NCBI GenBank assembly: GCA_910583845.1
Contig: CAJUAB010000047.1
Location: 1 to 12,796 of the forward strand
DNA length: 12,796 nucleotides
Direction: 5' to 3'
Source of the DNA: an uncultured Acetatifactor sp.
Lineage (GTDB): Bacteria; Bacillota; Clostridia; Lachnospirales; Lachnospiraceae
The stretch's first letter is position 1. Every line of letters starts with the position of its first letter. A program made the position numbers and the translations under genes. Shown piece after piece: positions 1 through 6,071 of this stretch. The notes beneath the pieces are model-generated. The model had not been told where the DNA came from and made no database searches. It saw only the letters and a list, made by a program, of their open reading frames with translations.

Positions 1-28
1 TTTCTTATAGCTTAAGCATCTGGGGACT

Positions 29-55
29 CACCGGCATAGCCGGTGGTTTATTTTT
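29..55 (+). terminator. Intrinsic terminator of an off-window plus-strand gene
   Basis: A perfect 7-bp stem, CACCGGC (29-35) and GCCGGTG (39-45), closes a 3-nt ATA loop. It is followed on the plus strand by GTTTATTTTTA, the layout of a rho-independent terminator. A TAA in frame 1 at 13-15 would fit the end of a convergent gene whose body lies left of the window. That gene cannot be identified from four codons. Confidence 0.55.
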
Positions 56-65
56 ACTGTGGCAC

Positions 66-109
66 AACAAAAAGTGCCAAAACCTTACAAAATCAAGGCT
101 TTGGCACTT
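66..109 (-). terminator. Intrinsic terminator after tRNA-Pro
   Basis: The arms AAGTGCCAAA-A-CCTT (72-86) and AAGG-C-TTTGGCACTT (95-109) form a stem of 14 pairs with one A/C mismatch and an 8-nt loop. In the minus direction the stem runs into a T-rich tail (TTTTTGTTG). It lies 9 nt past the tRNA discriminator base, so it ends the tRNA transcript. Confidence 0.85.
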
Positions 110-117
110 CCTTTATA

Positions 118-192
118 TCGGAGTGGCGGGATTCGAACTCGCGACCTCCGCCTCCCTAAGACGGCGCTCTAACCAAGCTGAGCCACACCCCG
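118..192 (-). tRNA. tRNA-Pro (anticodon AGG)
   Basis: The cloverleaf can be read in full on the minus strand. The acceptor arm is CGGGGTG/CACTCCG with one G.T pair and discriminator A. The D arm is GCTC/GAGC, and the anticodon arm is CCGTC/GGCGG around loop TTAGGGA. Bases 34-36 are therefore AGG, which reads CCU proline codons, and G37 is typical of tRNA-Pro. The T arm has loop TTCGAAT, and its stem carries one A/C mismatch (52-62). The CCA end is not encoded (TATAAAGG follows), so a CCA-adding enzyme must supply it. A34 would normally be edited to inosine by a TadA-type deaminase. Promoter and terminator flank it as a single-gene unit. Confidence 0.95.
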
Positions 193-203
193 TAACAAAA
201 ATT

Positions 204-232
204 ATTATAACTCGTCACTCCTCAAAAAGCAA
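204..232 (-). promoter_or_regulatory. Promoter of tRNA-Pro
   Basis: On the minus strand there is -35 TTGCTT (227-232), a 17-bp spacer and a perfect -10 TATAAT (204-209), 11 bp before the tRNA 5' end. Upstream lies an AT-rich stretch with the inverted repeat TTTTTGCA/TGCAAAAA (237-244/253-260) that could act as an UP-like element. This is the sigma-A consensus layout expected for a stable RNA. Confidence 0.8.
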
Positions 233-291
233 GACTTTTTTGCAGAATTATATGCAAAAACCGATTTTTGTGTAAATACTCGCCATACCAC

Positions 292-339
292 CTGTAGTGG
301 ACATAATAATTGTATATTTTGCACATATATCCACTACAG
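292..339. repeat. 10-bp inverted repeat between pepD and tRNA-Pro
   Basis: CTGTAGTGGA (292-301) is exactly complementary to TCCACTACAG (330-339) across a 28-bp AT-rich centre. No T tract follows on either strand, so it is not a standard terminator. It lies 42 bp past the pepD stop and about 60 bp upstream of the tRNA promoter. It could be a pair of operator half-sites, an RNA-stabilising stem or the remnant of a tiny inverted-repeat element. The sequence does not decide. No other feature is visible between 233 and 380. Confidence 0.5.
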
Positions 340-380
340 ACAGTTGCAAGATATGACTTCCGGAAACAGCGGATGGAAAA

Positions 381-1835
381 TCAGTCCTTCCTCTCCAGCA
401 GCCGCACAAGATAGTCCCATACACGCTGTGTGGAAGAAATACTCAGAGTTTCCTCCGTGGTGTGAATATCATACATATTGGGGCCGAAAGAGACACCGTC
501 CATCTCCGGGATCTTGGATGCCAGAATACCGCACTCCAGTCCTGCGTGAATGGCTTCCACCCGGGGAGCCCTGCCATACATCTCCTCATACAGGGCAATC
601 ATCTTATTTCGCAGAGGGGAATCCACCCGATATGCCCAGCCCGGATAATCCCCGGTGATCTCGCAGCGCCCGCCGGCCAGGGCCGTCAACGCCTGCACCT
701 TGTCAAGCAGCGCCTGCTTGCTGCTGTCCACACAGCTGCGCACGGAAAATTCCGCCGTCACCCTGCCGCCCTCCACTTTCAGAATCCCCAGGTTCAAAGA
801 AGTCTCCACCAGCCCCTGTACATCGGCGCTCATGGCCTGGACACCGCAGGGGAGACTGTAGAGATAATTCACCGCCCGCTGTAAATCACTGCCTGTCAGG
901 CATTTTGCGCTCCCTTTCCCCTGAAAGGAAATGGTGGCAAAAACACCCGGGTCCTTGGAGGCCAGCTCCCGCTTCAATGTCGCGTGATATTCCGCCACCA
1001 GCGCCATAAGCTGTTTTTCGTCTTCCTCCGCCGCCACAATCCGGGCGGTGGTCACTCTGGGAATCGCGTTATCCGCCAGACCGCCGTCGCAGCTGCAAAG
1101 TCCCATGGGGACGCTGCCTGCCAGTTTCCGCAAAAGTCTGGCCATCAGCAGATTGGAATTGCCCCTCTCCTTGTGGATCTCCGCCCCGGAATGACCGCCC
1201 TGCAAGCCGCCCACCGTCACTTCAAAGACCGTTCCGTCTCTGTCCTGACAGCTCTCCGACAGATCCAGCAGGCAATTGATCCTCGCTCCTCCCGCGCAGC
1301 TGGTCAGAAAGATCCCCTCCTCCTCGGAGTCCAGGTTCAGCAGCCGATGTCCCTGCAGCATGGACAGATCTATGGATCTTGCGCCGTCCATGCCCACTTC
1401 CTCGTCCACAGTGATCACCACCTCCAGACGGGGATGCCGCAATGTGTCATCATCCAGCAGAGCCAACGCATAAGCCACTGCTATGCCGTCGTCACCGCCC
1501 AGGCTGGTACCCTCCGCGTAGATTCTGTCCCCATCCACGGCCAGCTTAAGCGGCTCCCTGGTCATATCTACAGGATACTCCGGCTTATGCACTGCCACCA
1601 TGTCCATATGCCCCTGTATAATCAGAGCGGGTTCCTGCTCATAACCGCTTGCGGCCTCTTTGATGATAATGATATTCCTGGATTCATCCTGAATACATTG
1701 TAACCCTCTCTGCCTGGCAAAGTCCGCCAGATAGTCGCTGATCGCCTCCACATTGCCCGAACCGTGAGGAATCTGCGCGATATGCTCAAAATATGCAAAT
1801 ACCTTCTCCGGCTTTATTTCCTTCAAGACACCCAT
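381..1835 (-). CDS. pepD: Aminoacyl-histidine dipeptidase (PepD, M20 metallopeptidase)
   Basis: This is a cytosolic di-zinc dipeptidase of the PepD branch of family M20, which cleaves Xaa-His and other dipeptides for peptide recycling. Metal and catalytic motifs are all present in the 484-residue product. They are HMD (His76, Asp78), the bridging aspartate in GGDDG (Asp115), DEE (general base Glu145, metal Glu146), NLDSEE (Asp169) and a late His458 in YDIHTTEE. The length matches the family. The ATG at 1835 has AAGGAGGG nine bases upstream (1845-1852). The gene starts 33 bp after the response-regulator gene with no terminator between, so the two probably share a transcript. Substrate range cannot be read from sequence. 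No convincing intrinsic terminator follows it. Confidence 0.93.
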   Translation of the reverse strand: MGVLKEIKPEKVFAYFEHIAQIPHGSGNVEAISDYLADFARQRGLQCIQDESRNIIIIKEAASGYEQEPALIIQGHMDMVAVHKPEYPVDMTREPLKLAVDGDRIYAEGTSLGGDDGIAVAYALALLDDDTLRHPRLEVVITVDEEVGMDGARSIDLSMLQGHRLLNLDSEEEGIFLTSCAGGARINCLLDLSESCQDRDGTVFEVTVGGLQGGHSGAEIHKERGNSNLLMARLLRKLAGSVPMGLCSCDGGLADNAIPRVTTARIVAAEEDEKQLMALVAEYHATLKRELASKDPGVFATISFQGKGSAKCLTGSDLQRAVNYLYSLPCGVQAMSADVQGLVETSLNLGILKVEGGRVTAEFSVRSCVDSSKQALLDKVQALTALAGGRCEITGDYPGWAYRVDSPLRNKMIALYEEMYGRAPRVEAIHAGLECGILASKIPEMDGVSFGPNMYDIHTTEETLSISSTQRVWDYLVRLLERKD

Positions 1836-1868
1836 GTCCCGTCGCCCTCCTTATGTTGTAATCCCTGC

Positions 1869-2573
1869 TTAACCCACCTTATATCCTGTTCCCCACACCA
1901 CCTTGAGATATCTGGGTTCCTTGGGATTCTGCTCAATTTTCTCCCGGATATGACGGATGTGTACGGCAATGGTATTGTCCGCGCCGATGGCCTGCATGTG
2001 CCATATGGCCTCATAGATCTGCGTGATGGACAATACTCTTCCCCTCTCCTGCACCAGCAGCTTCAATATCTTATACTCAATGGGAGTCAGCCTTACCTCC
2101 TTATGGTCCACAAAAACCTGCCTGGTATTGTCATCAATCACCAGACCGTCCACCTGATAGATTTTGTCTATGTTGGCGCACATATTCACCAGCTGTGTGT
2201 ATCTGCGCAGCTGAGACTTGATCCGGGCCAGCAGCTCCAGCGGGTTGCAGCCGCTCACCACATAGTCATCCGCCCCCGCGTTCAGCGCCAGAATCTTGCT
2301 GGTCTCATCGTCACGGGCGGAAACCACTATAATGGGCAGACTGCTCATCTGACGGATCTTCTGCAATGTCTCCAGCCCCTCCGTAATATCCTGGTCCTGA
2401 TCCGACCATACCACGTCGGTTATCAGCAGGTGAACCTGCTGCGCCGCCATGATCTGGCGCAGCTGCTTCCTGCTCTCCGCCACCAGAAGCCGGATATTCT
2501 CTCCCCTTAAAAGCGGTCGCAGGGACGCTGTAATCCCGGTATTGTTATTGTAGATCACAACATTTTTGTCCAT
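1869..2573 (-). CDS. OmpR/PhoB-type response regulator with degenerate receiver
   Basis: The 234-residue product has an N-terminal receiver (about 1-125) and a C-terminal winged-helix DNA-binding domain (about 140-234). The second holds LTPIEYKILKLL, an intact recognition-helix region and the terminal GTGYKVG. The phospho-acceptor Asp53 (in LLITDVVW) and Ser85 remain. The acidic pair that binds Mg2+, normally DD near residues 8-10, is NN (VVIYNNNTG). The conserved Lys of the usual DDY-x-x-K-P-F motif is lost, reading DDYVVSGC. Control by ordinary phosphorylation is therefore doubtful. No histidine kinase gene is nearby. The ATG at 2573 was chosen because AGGAAGGA lies at 2585-2592 and the receiver begins there; a longer in-frame start at 2699 would add 42 residues of non-receiver sequence. 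It lies in the same direction as the sigma/anti-sigma genes. Confidence 0.88.
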   Translation of the reverse strand: MDKNVVIYNNNTGITASLRPLLRGENIRLLVAESRKQLRQIMAAQQVHLLITDVVWSDQDQDITEGLETLQKIRQMSSLPIIVVSARDDETSKILALNAGADDYVVSGCNPLELLARIKSQLRRYTQLVNMCANIDKIYQVDGLVIDDNTRQVFVDHKEVRLTPIEYKILKLLVQERGRVLSITQIYEAIWHMQAIGADNTIAVHIRHIREKIEQNPKEPRYLKVVWGTGYKVG

Positions 2574-2593
2574 AAGTCTATCAGTCCTTCCTA

Positions 2594-2716
2594 TTAAAAA
2601 TTCCACATGACCCCTTCGGTCACACCCAGCCATGATGCATATCCTGACTTCTCCCAGTCCGGATACACATCCGTGCTCTCCAGGGGGCATGCTGTCCATA
2701 ACTCCGCGTTATTCAT
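2594..2716 (-). CDS. Candidate 40-residue microprotein after the anti-sigma gene
   Basis: A small open frame starts at ATG 2716, overlapping the anti-sigma stop by 8 nt (ATGAATAA), and ends just before the response-regulator ribosome binding site. The product begins MNNAELWTACPLE and is rich in Trp, Glu and Gly, with four tryptophans and no membrane segment. Codons resemble those of neighbours (GAG, CTG, CCG, GTG, TAT). The stop-start overlap would permit translational coupling like that between sigma and anti-sigma. No clear Shine-Dalgarno precedes it, and it is short enough to be chance. I do not recognise a family. The same DNA also carries a weak hairpin near 2610-2625. Confidence 0.3.
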   Translation of the reverse strand: MNNAELWTACPLESTDVYPDWEKSGYASWLGVTEGVMWNF

Positions 2717-3518
2717 TTTCAACATACACGCCCAGATCCATGGACTGTAGTACGTCATAGGCTTCCTCCTGGGTATACCCTCGGAAACCCACCAGCAAGT
2801 CCCGGCCATACAGGGAGATCGCGCACTCTATGTTGCCGACATCACTGCCGTCTATAATGTCAATCACTTTATAAGTATAGCCCTGAGAGGTGGTATAATT
2901 GCGCTCATTGACGGCCTCCCCCGCATAGGCGCTGGATGTGGCGTATGCCTGGTCCTCCCGATGGTCCAGCTGCATGATGGAGAAAAACCTCTCCTGCTTA
3001 TCCAGTAAAGAGATATACAGCTGATTCTCCATCAGATGAATGCTTTGCGCCGTCACCTCTTCGCCCAGCAGCCCCAGATCCGGAACCGGCACTGTGACCG
3101 CGCCCTCCTCCAGCAAAGCGTCCAGCGAATCATACTCCTTTATCGCCATCTCGTATGCCGCACACTCCACTTCCGTCCCGGACACCTGCGCCGGCTGCTC
3201 CGCGGACAGCGCCATGGGCTGTATGTCTTCCACCGTCTCCTCCGTCGATCCGCTTTCCGTATCCCGCCACTTTTCACTTGTGATGGAAAATCCGTTGTCC
3301 CTCACCTGAATAAAACCGCTGCCGTAATTCATGGCCGTAACCACGCCGCTCAACATCAGAAACACTGCCGCCGCCGAAGCCGTGGACACAATCATGCGCC
3401 TCCTTTGGGCCTTTTGCAGCTTATGGTGATGAATCTCATCGGATATCTGCTCCACATCCAGACGAAAAGTCCCCACACGGTCCATTTCCCTCTTATACTC
3501 TTCTCTGAAGCTACGCAA
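2709..3518 (-). CDS. Membrane anti-sigma-like protein paired with the ECF sigma factor
   Basis: The 269-residue product has about 40 basic, helix-prone N-terminal residues, one membrane span at about 43-63 (IVSTASAAAVFLMLSGVV) and a long acidic extracytoplasmic part. This is the layout of clostridial anti-sigma factors that hold a sigma factor at the membrane. No Cys-containing zinc anti-sigma motif (HxxxCxxC) is present, and the cytoplasmic part is short. The start is TTG at 3518, overlapping the sigma stop by 8 nt; a strong AGGGAGGAG sits 7 nt upstream. An ATG at 3485 is the alternative. The C-terminal 120 residues may be a DUF4367-like module, but I cannot confirm this. The role is inferred from topology and the overlap with the sigma gene. 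Confidence 0.75.
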   Translation of the reverse strand: MRSFREEYKREMDRVGTFRLDVEQISDEIHHHKLQKAQRRRMIVSTASAAAVFLMLSGVVTAMNYGSGFIQVRDNGFSITSEKWRDTESGSTEETVEDIQPMALSAEQPAQVSGTEVECAAYEMAIKEYDSLDALLEEGAVTVPVPDLGLLGEEVTAQSIHLMENQLYISLLDKQERFFSIMQLDHREDQAYATSSAYAGEAVNERNYTTSQGYTYKVIDIIDGSDVGNIECAISLYGRDLLVGFRGYTQEEAYDVLQSMDLGVYVENE

Positions 3519-4068
3519 AATCGTACTCCTCCCTCAGATTCTTTTTCAGAATCTCCCTGCCTCTTGTCAACTGGGAAGTCACCGTCGATACCTTCCGGTC
3601 CAGTATCATCGCGATCTCCTTCACAGACAGTTCCTCATAGTAGAACAGATGAATCACGTCCCGGTATGTGACAGGCAGCTTCCAGACTGCTTCCAACACA
3701 GCCCTCGCCCTCTCCTTGTCCAAAAATGTCTCCTCCGGGCTGCGCTCCCCTGTCTCCTGATCCTCCTGCGCCAGAAGCTGTTCCGGGTCAGGCATCTCAC
3801 TGCGCCGACGATAAAAACTGCTGCGCCACACCTTGTGACAGGCGTTTAAAGTGACTCTGATCAGCCATGCCTTCTCATGCTCCTCATTTCCAAAATCTCT
3901 TGAAGCTCTGAAATACTGATAGAAAGTTTCCTGTACGATATCCTCCGCATCCGCCCTGTTCCCCATCCTGGCATATGCGATCTTGAAAAGCATATCGCTG
4001 TAGCTGTCAATCTTTTCCTGTAGCTTTTCCTGTATTCTAGTTGTGTCCTGTATCCTGATTGTATCCAT
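3511..4068 (-). CDS. ECF-type RNA polymerase sigma factor (sigma-70 family)
   Basis: This is a 185-residue extracytoplasmic-function sigma factor. Region 2 spans about residues 22-85 and includes DAEDIVQETFYQYF (40-53) and the WL(I)RVTLNACH segment. Region 4 spans about 125-180, with LPVTYRDVIHLFYYEELSVKEIA and the helix-turn-helix VSTVTSQLTRGREILKK. It would direct core polymerase to a small regulon when its membrane partner releases it. The ATG at 4068 is preferred over a TTG at 4077 because AGCAGG lies nine bases before the ATG but abuts the TTG. The N terminus has a small internal repeat (TIRIQDTTRIQEKLQEK), echoed in DNA as repeated TTTTCCTGTA. It is first gene of the apparent operon. 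Confidence 0.9.
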   Translation of the reverse strand: MDTIRIQDTTRIQEKLQEKIDSYSDMLFKIAYARMGNRADAEDIVQETFYQYFRASRDFGNEEHEKAWLIRVTLNACHKVWRSSFYRRRSEMPDPEQLLAQEDQETGERSPEETFLDKERARAVLEAVWKLPVTYRDVIHLFYYEELSVKEIAMILDRKVSTVTSQLTRGREILKKNLREEYDFA

Positions 4069-4143
4069 CCAAGGCAACCTGCTTCTACTTAGTAATATCC
4101 CCTACGGGCTGATTTACTGCAACCAATTTTAAAAATTTTGTTG

Positions 4144-4182
4144 GGACAAAAGAATCCGGGCTCAGCAAAAATTCTTTTGTCC
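4144..4182. repeat. Perfect 12-bp inverted repeat upstream of the sigma gene
   Basis: GGACAAAAGAAT (4144-4155) pairs exactly with ATTCTTTTGTCC (4171-4182) around a 15-nt loop. It lies between the terminator of the preceding gene and the sigma start. On the minus strand it is followed by CCAACAAAATTTTTAAAATTGG rather than a clean T tract. It may be a second terminator, an attenuator in the sigma leader or an operator. No convincing sigma-A promoter is seen here; TTGCAG-17-GATATT at about 4090-4118 is a weak candidate. Confidence 0.6.
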
Positions 4183-4200
4183 GGAAAATCCGTTGTCATT

Positions 4201-4239
4201 AAAAAAAGACCCACTAACTATAAGACAGTTTTGCGGGTC
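4201..4239 (-). terminator. Intrinsic terminator after the AI-2E/YtvI-type gene
   Basis: On the minus strand a stem of GACCCGC and GTGGGTC (one G.T pair; plus coordinates 4208-4214 and 4233-4239), with an inner AACT/AGTT pairing, runs straight into seven T residues (4201-4207). It lies 30 bp after the stop of the membrane-protein gene and separates that operon from the sigma operon. Confidence 0.88.
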
Positions 4240-4268
4240 GATATGTTTCAAGATCATTGTGAGTTTTT

Positions 4269-5438
4269 TCAAGTTTTTTTATGCTTCATTTCTTCCACCA
4301 CCTCCAGATCCTCCGGCTGGAATTTGCGGAAATGATTCAGCCCCGATATCAATATGGCAATACTGTTTTTTGTGGTGTCAAACACGCCCTCCTGGTACAT
4401 GGTTGACAACAGCATTCCCAGAGGAACAGCAATGATCATACCGATCACGCCTCCCAGCTTATAGCCGATGAACAGCAGAAACAGAGTGGGAATCGGCGCT
4501 ACTCCGATGGAATCCCCCACAATCTTGGGCTGAATGATCTGCCTGGCCAGCTGCCCTCCGCCCCATATAATCAGCAGACCGATGGCCATTTTGTAATCCC
4601 TGCTGAAAATTTTGATAATGGCCCAGGGAACCATCACCGTGCCCGTGCCAAAGAAAGGCAGCAGATCCAGAAAAGCGATACCCAGCGCAATCAGCAGCAC
4701 ATAGTCCACCCGCAGCACACTCAGACCCACTACCAGCAGCAGATACATCCAGATTTCAATTTTCAGCTGGGCCTTGAAATATCCGCCCACAGATTTCAGA
4801 ATGCTTCTGCGGACCATATCATACCTGGACATGACAGAATCGGGAGTATATTTTCTGATCCAGCTGCCGATCTGATACCGGTCCGCCACAAAAAAGTAGG
4901 AGGCCAGCAGACACATGATGATGGCGATCAGAACGGAGGGCAGCTGTTTGGCAAAATTTCCCGCCGCCGTGATGGTGGGTGTGCCAATGCGTTCGAACAG
5001 TCCGGCCATGAACTCTCCCACCTGATTGCCCAGATTGGAGATGGTCTGCTGCGTATCCCGGGGGAGCTTTTCGAAGATTCCCTCCAGACTTTCCCCCACG
5101 CCGGACAAGTCCGCTTTCATGGAATCCCACATCTCCGGCAGCGCTCCCAGAAGCCCCATTCCCTCCTCAATCAGCTTGGAACCCACCAGATACAGCACCA
5201 GCACCACCAGCGCAATCACCACGATGATCACGAAAGCGCTGCCCCATTTCCGTTTCAGCTTTATTTTCTCTTCAAAAAAGCGTACCAGCGGACTGGCTAT
5301 CATGGAAATGATTCCCGCAATCACAAAGGGCATGAACCATATGATCAGCCGCGGCAGCAGCAATACGACCAGCAGCAGTATGGTCACTGCCACCCCCAGA
5401 TTAACCAGCGCCTTGAAGTATTTCCTCGATGATTTCAT
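4269..5438 (-). CDS. AI-2E family (YtvI/PerM-like) membrane protein
   Basis: The 389-residue integral membrane protein belongs to the AI-2E transporter/PerM superfamily. Two adjoining hydrophobic spans lie at about 11-48 and one at about 68-87. A soluble helical stretch follows (about 88-165), then several spans in the C-terminal half containing the family-typical LLPFFGTGTVMVPWA. The length and the opening resemble the sporulation protein YtvI; the transported substrate is unknown. The ATG at 5438 has GGGAGGA five bases upstream. A longer in-frame start at 5492 would add 18 residues buried in engB. The start overlaps the end of engB by 38 bp, so the two are co-transcribed and perhaps coupled. 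The C terminus is short and charged (EEMKHKKT). Confidence 0.85.
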   Translation of the reverse strand: MKSSRKYFKALVNLGVAVTILLLVVLLLPRLIIWFMPFVIAGIISMIASPLVRFFEEKIKLKRKWGSAFVIIVVIALVVLVLYLVGSKLIEEGMGLLGALPEMWDSMKADLSGVGESLEGIFEKLPRDTQQTISNLGNQVGEFMAGLFERIGTPTITAAGNFAKQLPSVLIAIIMCLLASYFFVADRYQIGSWIRKYTPDSVMSRYDMVRRSILKSVGGYFKAQLKIEIWMYLLLVVGLSVLRVDYVLLIALGIAFLDLLPFFGTGTVMVPWAIIKIFSRDYKMAIGLLIIWGGGQLARQIIQPKIVGDSIGVAPIPTLFLLFIGYKLGGVIGMIIAVPLGMLLSTMYQEGVFDTTKNSIAILISGLNHFRKFQPEDLEVVEEMKHKKT

Positions 5439-5994
5439 AAATATCCTCCCTGCCCTGCTTAGAGGCGGCAGAAAATGGAACGATGCGGACATCCTTTTCC
5501 GCCCTCAGCGTCTCTCTCAAAAGTTTCACCTGCCGCTGGACCTGGCTCCGGTTGATCTTATCCAGTTTGGTGGCAATGATGATGGGCTGATACCCCTGGT
5601 TCCTGATCCAGTCATACATAACGCAGTCGTTCTCCGAGGGTTTATGGCGGATGTCAAGCAGCAGGAACACGGCCCGAAGCTGCCGGGAACCGTGCAGATA
5701 GTTTTCGACCATCTTTCCCCATCCGGCCTTCACCTCCTCGCTTACCCTGGCATAGCCATAGCCCGGCAGATCCACAAAATATACGCTGTCATTGACATTA
5801 TAGAAGTTGATGGTCTGTGTCTTGCCCGGCTGAGAGCTTGTGCGGGCCAGACTCTTCCGGTTCATCAGAGCATTGATCAGCGAGGACTTCCCCACATTGC
5901 TCTTTCCGGCAAAAGCCACTTCCGGTCTGCTGTTTTCAGGCAGCTTGCTGGTGACGCCGCACACCGTTTCCAGCGCTGCATTCTTTATAATCAT
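5401..5994 (-). CDS. engB: Ribosome-biogenesis GTPase EngB (YihA/YsxC)
   Basis: EngB is an essential TRAFAC GTPase that helps late assembly of the large ribosomal subunit in the cytosol. All G motifs are seen in the 197-residue product. They are G1 GKSNVGKSS (30-38), the G2 threonine in SSQPGKTQT (53-61), G3 DLPG (75-78), G4 TKLD (142-145) and G5 SAAS (175-178). The ATG at 5994 was preferred to the one at 6006 because GGGAG lies five bases before it, while the upstream ATG has no ribosome binding site. It follows clpX by 77 bp; in B. subtilis its homologue ysxC follows lonA, which is absent here. Its 3' end is shared with the next gene. Confidence 0.95.
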   Translation of the reverse strand: MIIKNAALETVCGVTSKLPENSRPEVAFAGKSNVGKSSLINALMNRKSLARTSSQPGKTQTINFYNVNDSVYFVDLPGYGYARVSEEVKAGWGKMVENYLHGSRQLRAVFLLLDIRHKPSENDCVMYDWIRNQGYQPIIIATKLDKINRSQVQRQVKLLRETLRAEKDVRIVPFSAASKQGREDIYEIIEEILQGAG

Positions 5995-6034
5995 ATACGC
6001 TCCCATCGCCCGTTATTACGGGGGTATAAAATGA

Positions 6035-6057
6035 CGCCGCACTTTTTACAGGCGGCG
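6035..6057 (-). other. GC-rich hairpin between clpX and engB
   Basis: CGCCGC (6035-6040) and GCGGCG (6052-6057) form a six-pair GC stem with an 11-nt loop. On the minus strand TCATTTTATA follows, too poor in T for a confident terminator. It may dampen read-through or mark an RNA-processing site between clpX and engB. Confidence 0.35.
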
Positions 6058-6071
6058 CCGGAAACTGTCTT

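Noticed and set aside
3..273. Plus-strand frame open across the left edge, with a hydrophobic start and then the antisense of the tRNA
   Set aside because: Most of it is the complement of tRNA-Pro and its promoter, a familiar false frame; a terminator hairpin also lies inside it.
984..1703. 239-codon plus-strand frame opposite pepD
   Set aside because: It lies wholly antisense to a gene with all catalytic motifs, is rich in His, Gln and Arg, and has no ribosome binding site or family resemblance.
2605..2630. Intrinsic terminator after the anti-sigma gene
   Set aside because: The TGACC/GGTCA stem is only five pairs and is separated from the ATTTTTA stretch by several bases; too weak to call.
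3036..3671. 211-codon plus-strand frame opposite the anti-sigma and sigma genes
   Set aside because: The composition is that of an antisense frame and it covers two convincing minus-strand genes.
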